From contig JALFSR010000022.1 of the NCBI GenBank assembly GCA_022778745.1, positions 1 to 36,010 on the forward strand: a stretch of 36,010 bases of DNA, in the 5' to 3' direction. A program made the translations under genes and the position numbers. How positions within the stretch are numbered: position 1 is the stretch's first letter; each line of letters begins with the position of its first letter. The notes under the pieces were generated by a model. The model did no database searches. It was given only the letters and a program-made list of their open reading frames with translations, and had not been told where the DNA came from. Below are positions 16,779 through 24,429 of this stretch, piece by piece. Origin of the DNA: Clostridiales bacterium. GTDB lineage: Bacteria; Bacillota; Clostridia; Lachnospirales; Lachnospiraceae.

Positions 16779-16925
16779 TCAAAATTTAATAAATATCCCT
16801 ATAACACATTTAGTAATTCTTCTTTTTTCAATCTTAATATATTTTGGATACTGGTACTCCAAATATCTCTTATCTAATATTTTACGGTTATGTACAATTA
16901 CCAGACTTTTGAGATGTTGTGACAT
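16779..16925 (-). CDS. 48-residue hypothetical protein with structured start site
   Basis: The frame begins MSQHLKSLVIVHNRKILDKR and is rich in Lys, Arg, Tyr and Ile, without a membrane segment or known motif. The ATG at 16925 has AAGGAG 8 bases upstream, and that site lies in the loop of a perfect 10-bp hairpin whose 3' arm ends at the A of the start codon. A promoter (17083-17111) lies upstream. It may be an intact small protein or the N-terminal piece of a gene that continues, broken, at 16768-16534. Confidence 0.45.
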   Translation of the reverse strand: MSQHLKSLVIVHNRKILDKRYLEYQYPKYIKIEKRRITKCVIGIFIKF

Positions 16926-16957
16926 AATGATTACTCCTTCTTTATTAGTAATCATTA
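16925..16957 (-). promoter_or_regulatory. Hairpin presenting a ribosome binding site
   Basis: On the coding strand TAATGATTAC (16957-16948) pairs perfectly with GTAATCATTA (16934-16925). The 13-base loop contains AAGAAGG, and the 3' arm runs into the start codon. Such a fold would place the start codon in a stem and the Shine-Dalgarno site in the loop, allowing translational control by temperature, RNA or protein. The function is inferred from position. Confidence 0.5.
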
Positions 16958-17082
16958 TTCTTTTCATCTGTAAACTTTCACCTCAGCGTTCAGTATTTTT
17001 CATCTGTACTTAACAGACCACACTACCTGATAGTTAATATTACACACAGAAGTACGGTAATAAATTAGATTTTCATGCATAT

Positions 17083-17111
17083 AGTATAACACATAAGGTC
17101 AAACTATACAA
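17083..17111 (-). promoter_or_regulatory. Promoter upstream of the 48-residue ORF
   Basis: On the reverse strand TTGTAT (17111-17106) is followed after 17 bases by TATACT (17088-17083). The -10 is good and the -35 has only TTG in common with consensus. It lies about 160 bases before the small ORF, leaving a long leader. Confidence 0.4.
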
Positions 17112-17131
17112 CCATATATTTGGTATTTGCA

Positions 17132-17145
17132 TAAAAACGCTTTCC
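17132..17145. promoter_or_regulatory. Catabolite response element-like site
   Basis: TAAAAACGCTTTCC matches 12 of 14 positions of the CcpA consensus TGAAARCGYTTTCA, including the central AACGCTTT. It lies downstream of the GPH transporter gene and about 20 bases upstream of the promoter at 17083-17111, not at the beginning of the lactose operon. Confidence 0.4.
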
Positions 17146-17168
17146 CCTCGGTAATCGAATTACCAAGG
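17146..17168 (-). terminator. Weak hairpin after the lactose transporter gene
   Basis: CCTCGGTAAT and ATTACCAAGG (9 of 10 pairs, loop CGA) lie 36 bases beyond the transporter stop. No T-run follows immediately on the reverse strand (GGGAAAGCGTTTTTA comes next), so termination would be inefficient. Confidence 0.35.
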
Positions 17169-17203
17169 ATTTCCCTTTAGCATCCTAAATTTCTCCTCTT
17201 ATC

Positions 17204-18571
17204 TTATTTCGCTTTTGCTCGCAGTTCCTCGTTCGCCTTTTCAACCTTCAGTCTAATCAGGATAAATGTGATTAAGAGATTGAAAATCATCGGCAGCCAC
17301 AGATACATAATATATAACACGTTGATACAGGAATCCGGCTGTACATCTGCATTTTGAACATAACCACTTGCTGCCAATAACCAACCTGTAATAGCAGTAC
17401 CAATACCGCCTCCAACTTTAGTTCCGAATGATGTACAGGAATACATAGTACCATCCACTCGTTTTCCTGTAGTTAATCGTGTATACTCAGAAGTAGTTGC
17501 AATTAAAGCATTCATATCACCCTGAAGTGGACTCATACCTAATGCAGCAATTGCTGTAAAAACAAACATAAAAGGAATATTTCCCATATAAGCTGCTACA
17601 AGAACTCCTAAACGTCCAAGAGTACCAACAATATAACCACTAATGTTTAATTTGTACATTCCCTTAAAATGTGCAACTAGCGATGGTGTTACTAAAAGAC
17701 CTACTATCATTGGAATGTTGATCGCCCATGCAAACTTACCATAAATAAGTTCGTCTTTAAGAACATATTTCATGAAGTAAATTCCCATGCCAAGTGTTGC
17801 TGAATAAAACTGCATTAACAGATATGCACCACAAATCATAAGGAAGTATTTATTATGTACAAGAATTTTAAATGCATCGATAAGACTATACTTTTCTTCT
17901 GCCTCACCATTATTCGCCTCATCACATTCAGAAAGTTCCTCTGGAGAAAGTTCCTTTACTGAAAGTACAGAAAGAGTATTAGAAATAACACCAATAATAG
18001 TATAGATAATTGCTACTGTTCTCCAAGCTGCTGCACCACCACCAAGACGTGCTACAAGACCTACTGTAACAGCCTGGATCAGCATACTAGTACCAAATGC
18101 GAACATGAAACGAATGGAACCCATCTGAACACGCTCATGATTATTCTTTGTAATAAGAGCAGTAAGTGCAGAATATGCAATATTGTTTGCTGTATAGAAA
18201 CCTGCATTAAGTACAGTATAAGCAATAAAGAACCATGCATACTTCGCAAATGGACTAATATCTGCTGGGATACAGAAAATTGCAATTAAACAGACAGCAC
18301 AACCAAAGTACCCATAAAACATCCAAGGTCTTGCTTTCCCCATCTTGCTATGTGTCTTATCAATCATTGCTCCGAAGAAAACATCACTAATTCCATCAAA
18401 AAGCTTAGATACAGCAATCAATGTTCCTACGATACCAGGCGCCAGCCCAACCGTATCGGTCAAGAAAATCATTACAAATGAAGCAAGCAGTGCATAAACA
18501 ACATTACCTGCAATATCACCGGCTCCATATCCTATCTTATTTACTATTGTTAAATACTTTTTCTCTTCCAT
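17204..18571 (-). CDS. GPH-family cation:glycoside symporter (lactose permease type)
   Basis: The 455-residue transporter has twelve predicted helices and the MelB/GPH signatures. These are the N-terminal NKIGYGAGDIAGN, the DVFFGAMIDKTHSKMGKARPW block with the cation-binding Asp, and the central loop of about 25 acidic residues (VKELSPEELSECDEANNGEAEE). It lacks the C-terminal EIIA domain of LacS, so it is not regulated by HPr phosphorylation in that way. It follows the beta-galactosidase gene by 13 bases in the same operon, so beta-galactosides (lactose) are the likely substrate. The ATG at 18571 has GGGAG 7 bases upstream. Confidence 0.93.
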   Translation of the reverse strand: MEEKKYLTIVNKIGYGAGDIAGNVVYALLASFVMIFLTDTVGLAPGIVGTLIAVSKLFDGISDVFFGAMIDKTHSKMGKARPWMFYGYFGCAVCLIAIFCIPADISPFAKYAWFFIAYTVLNAGFYTANNIAYSALTALITKNNHERVQMGSIRFMFAFGTSMLIQAVTVGLVARLGGGAAAWRTVAIIYTIIGVISNTLSVLSVKELSPEELSECDEANNGEAEEKYSLIDAFKILVHNKYFLMICGAYLLMQFYSATLGMGIYFMKYVLKDELIYGKFAWAINIPMIVGLLVTPSLVAHFKGMYKLNISGYIVGTLGRLGVLVAAYMGNIPFMFVFTAIAALGMSPLQGDMNALIATTSEYTRLTTGKRVDGTMYSCTSFGTKVGGGIGTAITGWLLAASGYVQNADVQPDSCINVLYIMYLWLPMIFNLLITFILIRLKVEKANEELRAKAK

Positions 18572-18584
18572 TTTCTATCTCCCA

Positions 18585-21500
18585 TTACTTTTCTTTTATT
18601 TCAAAAATCAGGTTCATTGTATAGGTAAACTTTTCTTCATCGAGCCTGTATTTTTCCTGTGGTCTCGGACCGCAACTATTAGATCCAATACCATTCTGAC
18701 GGAAATCAAGATTTAATACTGTACTGCCACAAGGAATCAACTCATAATTGTGCTTCTTTTCTGTAAGTTCTTCCTGTGTATAAACAGAAGCATTAAAAGA
18801 GAACTTGTTCTCTGTATATGCTTTGATAGCTGCATCATGACTTTCAATCATTACATAATCACAGTCAGCATGACTGCCATTCTCCTGTGGTTTAATGTAA
18901 TCTTCATGAAGATCCATCACATTCTGTGAAAACTTACCATGTCTTGCGGCTCTGCGTTTATCTTCATAACTTTCTTCTGGTCCAAGTCCATAGTAAGTAA
19001 CCTGATCCATGCTCTCCGGCACAAACAGACGAAGACCAAATCTTGGTAATTCAGGGAAATCAAGATCTCTCACTACATCCATTTTGACAGAAATCTGTCC
19101 AGAATTATCAATTCTCCAGATGGTATTAATATTCATCATACGCTGAACTGTAACAGCAGACATCGACATGACACTATGAATCTCAAGATATCCAGCGGTA
19201 AGTGCATAGTTAGTCACATACGCTCTGGAAACTGCTCTGTCGTACATGGCTTTTAACCACTCTACTTTAATGTACATATCATTATCAGTTGGTGCTCTCC
19301 AAACATTCAGTTCCATTGGTTTATCCAGAAATTCTTTACCGTTTACAATTAACTGATCAAAAGTACCATAAAGTTTGCTATATACATACTTAAATGAATT
19401 TCCCTCCACAATCAGCTGCTTGTCTGTCTCGGATACTGCAATCTGTGGAAGCTCCTTGCTGTTCTTTTCTGCATTCAATTTCCACTGCAGGCTTGTCTGA
19501 TTTCTTGAATCATTATTTTTGAGTGGAATCTCATCAAATCCAAGAATATCCCCTGCTTTACGGAAATCATCTGCTTCTTTCAGCAAATAGATAAACTTCA
19601 GATAAATACGTCCACTTTCTGGAATCTGAACTGTCACACTTAAATCTGCGGTTTTGCGAGGATATACATTTGGAATATTGGCATCATCAATCTTTCCTGT
19701 AGCAATCACTTCACCATCAGCCGTTACTTCATATGCGATTTCCAGATATTCCTTTAAATCTACATAATTCATCTCATTTTTAATAACTGCTTTTCCGGTT
19801 TCCTGATCATAAGCTACGATTCTTGCAGGTCTGTGAACATTTTTAAATTCCAACAATCCCATATGCGGAGTACGATCTGGATAAACAAGACCATCCATAC
19901 AGAAGTTTCCATCATGTGGATATTCATTATGGTCACCACCATAGAAATAGATATCTTTTCCATCCTCGGTTTTACCTTTATAAATAGTATGATCACACCA
20001 TTCCCAGACAAAACCACCGCAAATACAGTCATATTTTTCGATCAGTTCAAAATAATCTTCATAATCACCAGCACCATTTCCCATGGAGTGACAATACTCA
20101 CACATGATATATGGCTTATCTGGTTCAGAATTTACATAATCGAGAACCTCATTAAATCTAGGATACATACGACTGTAAAGATCTATATTTGAATAATCAT
20201 ATTTACGTTTGCGTCCTCTATAATATGCGCTCTCATAATGAGTCAATCGGCTAGGATCATATTTCTTTGTCCATTCCAATGCTTTCTCAAATGTACAACC
20301 ATATCCACATTCATTTCCCATAGACCAAACTACAACAGACGGACGATTCTTATCACGTAATACGAGTTTTTTCGTTCTATCGAGAGTTGCTTCATCAAAT
20401 TCCGGATTATCTGAGATTAATTCGTTCCATCTGCTTGCACGTTCTGCATCGGTATCATTTGAATAACAAAGCATCCATGGACCATGGCTTTCATTATCAG
20501 CTTCGTCAATTACAAAAAATCCGTATTTATCACACATCTGATAGAACATCGGCTGATTTGGATAATGACTAGTACGAATTGCATTAAAGTTATACTGTTT
20601 CATCATTTCCATATCTTTTTTCATCTGATCCACACTGATTACAAAACCTGTAACCGGATCTGAATCATGTCTGTTTACACCACGGAATTTAATTGGAGCT
20701 CCATTAACATAAACAACATTTCCTTCTATATGAATTTCACGAATACCAATATATTCGGTGATTACTTCATGCTCTGTCTCCAGAATCAGCGTATATAGAT
20801 ATGGCTGCTCACTGTTCCACAGTTTTGGATTTACAATTTCAAAAGAAGTATTTCCCTCATACACAAAATTCGTTACAAGCATTCCATCAGCATCAAATAC
20901 AGAAACTTTTACCGGAATTGTCCTATCCAGATACTTCGTTTCGATACTTACTGTCGCTTTTTCAGCGTCAAATGATGTACGAATAAAATAATCATAAATA
21001 CACTGCTCTGGTCTCTTCATCAGATATACATCTCTGAAAATACCACTCATTCTGAACTTATCTTGATCTTCTAGATAACTTCCATCACACCATTTCAACA
21101 CAAGAACAGCTAATGTGTTTTCTCCCTCTTCCATAACAGAAGTCACATCAAATTCACTGAGTGCATGAGAGACCTGGCTATATCCGATATATTTACCATT
21201 CAGCCACAGATAGAAGCAGGAGTCTACTCCTTCAAACTCTAAAAATACCTTCGGTGCATTTGCATCTTTCTGATAGAAAAACTTATGGATATAGGTAGCA
21301 CACGGATTATCCTGAGGCACATACGGCGGATCAACTGGGAATGGATAGCGGAAATTGGTATACTGATGATTATCATAACCATAATTCTGCCACATACCAG
21401 GGACAGGCACCTCTTCATAATCATCGGCATCAAATCCGATGTTATAGAATGTTTCTTTCAGATCATATATGCTGTTATAGAACTTAAATTTCCAGTTTCC

Positions 21501-21644
21501 ATTCAGCATCTGGATTCGATCAGATTTTTCTCTCTCTTCTACGAGACAATCCATCTGAGTCGAAGCCGGAACATAGTATGAACGGTCAGGCATTGTGTTC
21601 TCATGCAGCATATGAAGATCTTCATAATAACGTGGAATAATCAT
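18585..21644 (-). CDS. lacZ: Beta-galactosidase, glycoside hydrolase family 2
   Basis: The 1019-residue cytoplasmic enzyme hydrolyses lactose and related beta-galactosides and has the full LacZ length. Domain order is sugar-binding jelly roll (about 35-215), immunoglobulin-like domain (220-305), TIM barrel (310-600) and C-terminal small-chain domain (about 740-1010). The acid/base Glu445 is in WSMGNECGYG and the nucleophile Glu516 in MCEYCHSMGNGAGD. The GH2 block GVNRHDSDPVTG and CGGFVWEWCDH are also present. No signal peptide. It starts at ATG 21644 with AAAGGAGG 8 bases upstream and heads an operon with the GPH symporter. AT-rich palindromes upstream and the nearby AraC gene suggest its control. 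Confidence 0.97.
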   Translation of the reverse strand: MIIPRYYEDLHMLHENTMPDRSYYVPASTQMDCLVEEREKSDRIQMLNGNWKFKFYNSIYDLKETFYNIGFDADDYEEVPVPGMWQNYGYDNHQYTNFRYPFPVDPPYVPQDNPCATYIHKFFYQKDANAPKVFLEFEGVDSCFYLWLNGKYIGYSQVSHALSEFDVTSVMEEGENTLAVLVLKWCDGSYLEDQDKFRMSGIFRDVYLMKRPEQCIYDYFIRTSFDAEKATVSIETKYLDRTIPVKVSVFDADGMLVTNFVYEGNTSFEIVNPKLWNSEQPYLYTLILETEHEVITEYIGIREIHIEGNVVYVNGAPIKFRGVNRHDSDPVTGFVISVDQMKKDMEMMKQYNFNAIRTSHYPNQPMFYQMCDKYGFFVIDEADNESHGPWMLCYSNDTDAERASRWNELISDNPEFDEATLDRTKKLVLRDKNRPSVVVWSMGNECGYGCTFEKALEWTKKYDPSRLTHYESAYYRGRKRKYDYSNIDLYSRMYPRFNEVLDYVNSEPDKPYIMCEYCHSMGNGAGDYEDYFELIEKYDCICGGFVWEWCDHTIYKGKTEDGKDIYFYGGDHNEYPHDGNFCMDGLVYPDRTPHMGLLEFKNVHRPARIVAYDQETGKAVIKNEMNYVDLKEYLEIAYEVTADGEVIATGKIDDANIPNVYPRKTADLSVTVQIPESGRIYLKFIYLLKEADDFRKAGDILGFDEIPLKNNDSRNQTSLQWKLNAEKNSKELPQIAVSETDKQLIVEGNSFKYVYSKLYGTFDQLIVNGKEFLDKPMELNVWRAPTDNDMYIKVEWLKAMYDRAVSRAYVTNYALTAGYLEIHSVMSMSAVTVQRMMNINTIWRIDNSGQISVKMDVVRDLDFPELPRFGLRLFVPESMDQVTYYGLGPEESYEDKRRAARHGKFSQNVMDLHEDYIKPQENGSHADCDYVMIESHDAAIKAYTENKFSFNASVYTQEELTEKKHNYELIPCGSTVLNLDFRQNGIGSNSCGPRPQEKYRLDEEKFTYTMNLIFEIKEK

Positions 21645-21673
21645 ATTTTTTTCCTCCTTTTATACACTTTTTG

Positions 21674-21735
21674 ATATAATTAAAAATTATATTAGCGAGT
21701 TACTAATTGCTTTATTTATATGTATTTTAATACAT
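21674..21735. promoter_or_regulatory. Two palindromes upstream of lacZ
   Basis: An 8-bp perfect inverted repeat ATATAATT / AATTATAT (21674-21692, loop AAA) contains a TATAAT on the lacZ strand (21692-21687 region), which could be its -10. A second palindrome, ATGTATT TT AATACAT (21720-21735), lies about 30 bases further upstream. They are candidate operators. No good -35 was found, which would fit a promoter that needs an activator such as the AraC protein at 22564. Confidence 0.4.
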
Positions 21736-21746
21736 TCTTTAGCTTG

Positions 21747-22337
21747 TTATAATCTATCAATAAATCTCATAAATGCGTCTCTTCCAGTTTCCGTACACTT
21801 ATAAACATCTGCATCCTCTAACACCTTCACAAAGACTTTTCCAATCTCGGTCTCTAAAATTCCACAAGCATTTTCATCAAACCAATGGATGCAACCCCTA
21901 GCGTATTTTCTAATTAAAGACAGTTCTTTATATAAATTTTCTTCCTTGGTTTGTCTCAATACATCTACATCAAAGAGAGCAGCAACTTTTCTCATGTCTG
22001 CTAGAATTTCTGCATAATCATCAATCAAATCTACATATGATACTTTCGTATCAATAATGCATAAAGAATGCTCGAATGAATCAAAGTTAACTTCAATTTT
22101 CTCAACAGGGAAATCTTCCGAATTTTCAAAGTCAATGTAATTCAATCCACCTACAGAACAAGCCATCTGGTCCATTAATCCATATGGCTTTCCGAAATAA
22201 CTATTCTCTGCCTCCTGCCCAATCTGAGCAATTGTAATGGAATCAACTATTTCGTTATTATACATACTAGATAAAAAGTGGCGATAAGCGCCTTCCTTTA
22301 TTTCGCTATATTTTCCTGTTTCATTTTCAATATAATA
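21747..22337 (-). pseudogene. galK: Galactokinase remnant
   Basis: The frame contains IAQIGQEAENSYFGKPYGLM followed by DQMACSVGG, the GalK substrate-binding and ATPase region (GHMP kinase fold). The frame is open from 22337 with the related FLSSMYNNEIVDS stretch. The N-terminal GalK signature (GRVNLIGEHTDY) is missing, and so is the C-terminal GGGFGG motif. After ARGCIHWFDEN the last 35 residues no longer look like galactokinase. About 190 of the usual 390-430 codons remain, with no start or ribosome site. It is therefore a deletion derivative, and galactose released by LacZ must be phosphorylated by an enzyme encoded elsewhere. Confidence 0.78.
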
Positions 22338-22563
22338 TCAAGTATTAATCAATGCATAAATAGTATGATTGTAAGTATGTATGATATTAGACAATTTATT
22401 ATTCATCATACAATCTGTAAAACGATGAGCACATAGAAACTCTTTCTCTTAATCAGATTACACAAAAAATTCGGATTATTCTTTTTTTGATTATAACAAT
22501 TCTAACATAAATAGCATTTATTATGTTTTCAATTTACGCTTAAAAAATTGCAAATTCGATCTT

Positions 22564-23493
22564 TTACTCAAGCCACCCTTTTAAAGCCGTTACATTGTAC
22601 TTAAACAATTTGTTCTTTTCAAATTCTTCATCTATTTTCCATTGATGAGGGGTACATCCAACAATCTTTTTAAAGTTTCTGATAAAAGATGAAATACTTT
22701 CATATCCGACCTGCTCTGCTATATCTGAGACAGATAAATTCGTTTCACGAAGCAAGGCGCAACTCTTTTGAATACGAACAAAATTGATATAATCAAGTGG
22801 CTTCATATTCATATATTTTTCGAAAACTTTTCGAAAATAGCTTTCACTCATACCACTACAATGAGCAAGCGTTCCTACCTTTATCAGAGAATGATAATTC
22901 TCTTTAATATATGCAATTGCAGGAAAAATATCTGTTTTTTTAATAGGAACTCTTTCTGGCATGTCTTTATTTTGCAGTTTTCTCACAATCTCAACCACTA
23001 ACATTAAAAGCATATGCTTTATCATATCTCTGTACATATAACCTTTGCTCTGAATCTCATTAAAGATTCCCCGAATAAGAAAGTTCATTTTTTGAATATC
23101 TGTATCTGGCATCAGCAATTTTCCCCGCTTTTCAACGATATGTCTTATATTCTCTCTTAAAATATCATCGTCTGGATATAATTCTTCCAGCAATTCATAA
23201 ATATCAAAATACATCCATTCCCAGCTAGCTTTTTTCCCAAATGTATTAATAGTATGTAGCTCTGTCTGTGGAATGATAGAGATGCACCCAGAATAGAAAT
23301 GGATTTCTTGTTCTCCAAGAATCATTTCACCTTCCCCTTCATGACAAATACCTACTTCATAATAATTATGAAAATGCAATCTCTCTTTGCCTTCTCCATA
23401 TTCTTTATTCCAAGTTGAACCCATCAATGGAAGGACAATCTCATCTTTTGGTATAACATAATACCGGAATTCAACTTTCTTTTTATTGTTCAT
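22564..23493 (-). CDS. AraC-family transcriptional regulator of the lactose locus
   Basis: The 309-residue regulator has an N-terminal cupin-like sensor (about 30-110, LHFHNYYEVGICHEGEGEMI with the usual His/Tyr ligands) and a C-terminal AraC domain (about 195-295). That domain holds IKVGTLAHCSGMSESYFRKVF and the signature GYESISSFIRNFKKIVGCTPHQW. It lies upstream of, and in the same direction as, the galactokinase remnant and the lacZ operon, so it is probably the activator of lactose genes. The ATG at 23493 has GAGGA 9 bases upstream. No terminator was recognised between it and the galactokinase remnant. Confidence 0.92.
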   Translation of the reverse strand: MNNKKKVEFRYYVIPKDEIVLPLMGSTWNKEYGEGKERLHFHNYYEVGICHEGEGEMILGEQEIHFYSGCISIIPQTELHTINTFGKKASWEWMYFDIYELLEELYPDDDILRENIRHIVEKRGKLLMPDTDIQKMNFLIRGIFNEIQSKGYMYRDMIKHMLLMLVVEIVRKLQNKDMPERVPIKKTDIFPAIAYIKENYHSLIKVGTLAHCSGMSESYFRKVFEKYMNMKPLDYINFVRIQKSCALLRETNLSVSDIAEQVGYESISSFIRNFKKIVGCTPHQWKIDEEFEKNKLFKYNVTALKGWLE

Positions 23494-23800
23494 AACACCG
23501 ATTCCTCACAACTATAATATTCAAACCCTGCTCATTATAAATTTTGAGTCGAATTTCCCATTATGAAAATTATAGCATTTATAATTGCAACTCAAAACAG
23601 CAAATTACGAACCAATTATTTTCAATTTCGATTCTATTATCTGCTTAAAATTTTTAAAGAAGTTGAAGATTATATGAATAACCATGGATACAAAAAAGTT
23701 AATATTGTTCTTTCTCATAAGGAAGAATAAATACATTTCCTCTAAGCTCTTAAACTGCCTGATCCATGAAATCCAAATAAAACATAATCGCTGCTCTTTC

Positions 23801-23863
23801 AAGCCCATTTGGCCAAAACCTGTCAAACAGCGACAGACCTTCCAAAACTTTCGGGCTTTTTTT
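23801..23863 (+). ncRNA. Nested hairpin ending in a T-run, possible small RNA 3' end
   Basis: Reading outward to inward: AAGCCC (23801-23806) pairs with GGGCTT (23853-23858), TTTGG with CCAAA, and CTGTC with GACAG around an AAACAGC loop; seven T residues follow. Such a three-tiered stem with a T-tract is typical of an RNA-derived terminator. No homology to a known RNA class was recognised. Confidence 0.4.
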
Positions 23864-24032
23864 AACTTTTTAAATTATAAAATATAGCTAATTATCTCTT
23901 GGATAACTGAAATTAACGTTTGGGAAACTGTGGAATCCCATAAAAAGGCTTTTAGGATATGTGTGCTGCATACGCGCTACAAACCCACAGCATCCTATCA
24001 CGTCCGAGCACTTCTCTTCATAGCCAGATATC

Positions 24033-24062
24033 AGAAATGGTATCTGGCTTTTACCATTTCAT
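24033..24062 (+). terminator. Intrinsic terminator-like hairpin
   Basis: Perfect 8-bp stem GCCAGATA / TATCTGGC (24033-24040, 24051-24058), 10-base loop, then four T residues. It would terminate plus-strand transcription, but no coding gene precedes it. Confidence 0.6.
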
Positions 24063-24201
24063 TATCAATTAAATTTTTAATCAACCTTAACTTTTTTCAA
24101 ACATTTCTAAATATCACTCTTCTTTCCATTATCTTTCCAAGAACACAAAATTAATACATTGCAAGTTTTTTTTGACGAAATAATCCTGGCAAATGCTGAA
24201 A

Positions 24202-24234
24202 AAGACATCCCTAGATACTTTCTAAGAATGTCTT
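24202..24234 (-). terminator. Terminator of the mgtA operon
   Basis: On the reverse strand AAGACAT (24234-24228) pairs with ATGTCTT (24208-24202), with an inner CTTAG/CTAGG pairing, followed by TTT. It lies 30 bases after the stop of the small membrane peptide gene. Confidence 0.65.
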
Positions 24235-24263
24235 CCCCATTTTACAAAATAGATAACTAAATA

Positions 24264-24416
24264 TCATTGTTTATTTTTAGGTTTCATATTCCAGAAAACA
24301 ATGTTCATTATTACCACGATTAAGATAACAACCAACATTGATACCCAAAAGCCCATATCGAGTCCCCAGATATCCGTTCTTCCAAAAAGCGTAAGCCATA
24401 ATTTAGTCCAGTTCAT
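24264..24416 (-). CDS. 50-residue membrane peptide downstream of mgtA
   Basis: An ATG at 24416 with a GGAGG-type site 11 bases upstream opens a 50-codon frame: MNWTKLWLTLFGRTDIWG, then a single hydrophobic helix (GFWVSMLVVILIVVIMNIVFW, about residues 22-42) and a basic tail (KPKNKQ). It starts 14 bases after the mgtA stop and precedes the terminator, so it is co-transcribed. Small membrane peptides are known to modulate Mg2+ transporters in enteric bacteria (MgtR, MgtS). This one has no evident sequence similarity to them, so a modulatory role is only suggested by context. The Trp-rich N-terminus is unlikely to be chance. Confidence 0.8.
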   Translation of the reverse strand: MNWTKLWLTLFGRTDIWGLDMGFWVSMLVVILIVVIMNIVFWNMKPKNKQ

Positions 24417-24429
24417 TTTTCATTTCCTC

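Larger units (their letters stand above)
23494..24201. other. 700-base spacer with structured elements
   Basis: No convincing gene. Frames of 60-70 codons occur on both strands but have no ribosome sites and odd composition. On the plus strand it holds a nested hairpin with a T-run (23801-23863) and a second terminator-like hairpin (24033-24062). Around 23948-24000 an AGGAT/ATCCT pair encloses GC-richer sequence than the surroundings. No plus-strand gene leads into these terminators, so they may belong to untranslated RNAs or to vanished genes. Confidence 0.4.

Noticed and set aside
19814-20192. Open frames overlapping lacZ on other frames
   Set aside because: They lie within the well-supported beta-galactosidase and have no start signals or domains.
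23605-23887. Open frames of 67-73 codons on both strands
   Set aside because: No ribosome sites, no recognisable domains, and low-complexity AT-rich composition; the nested hairpin is a better explanation of this region.
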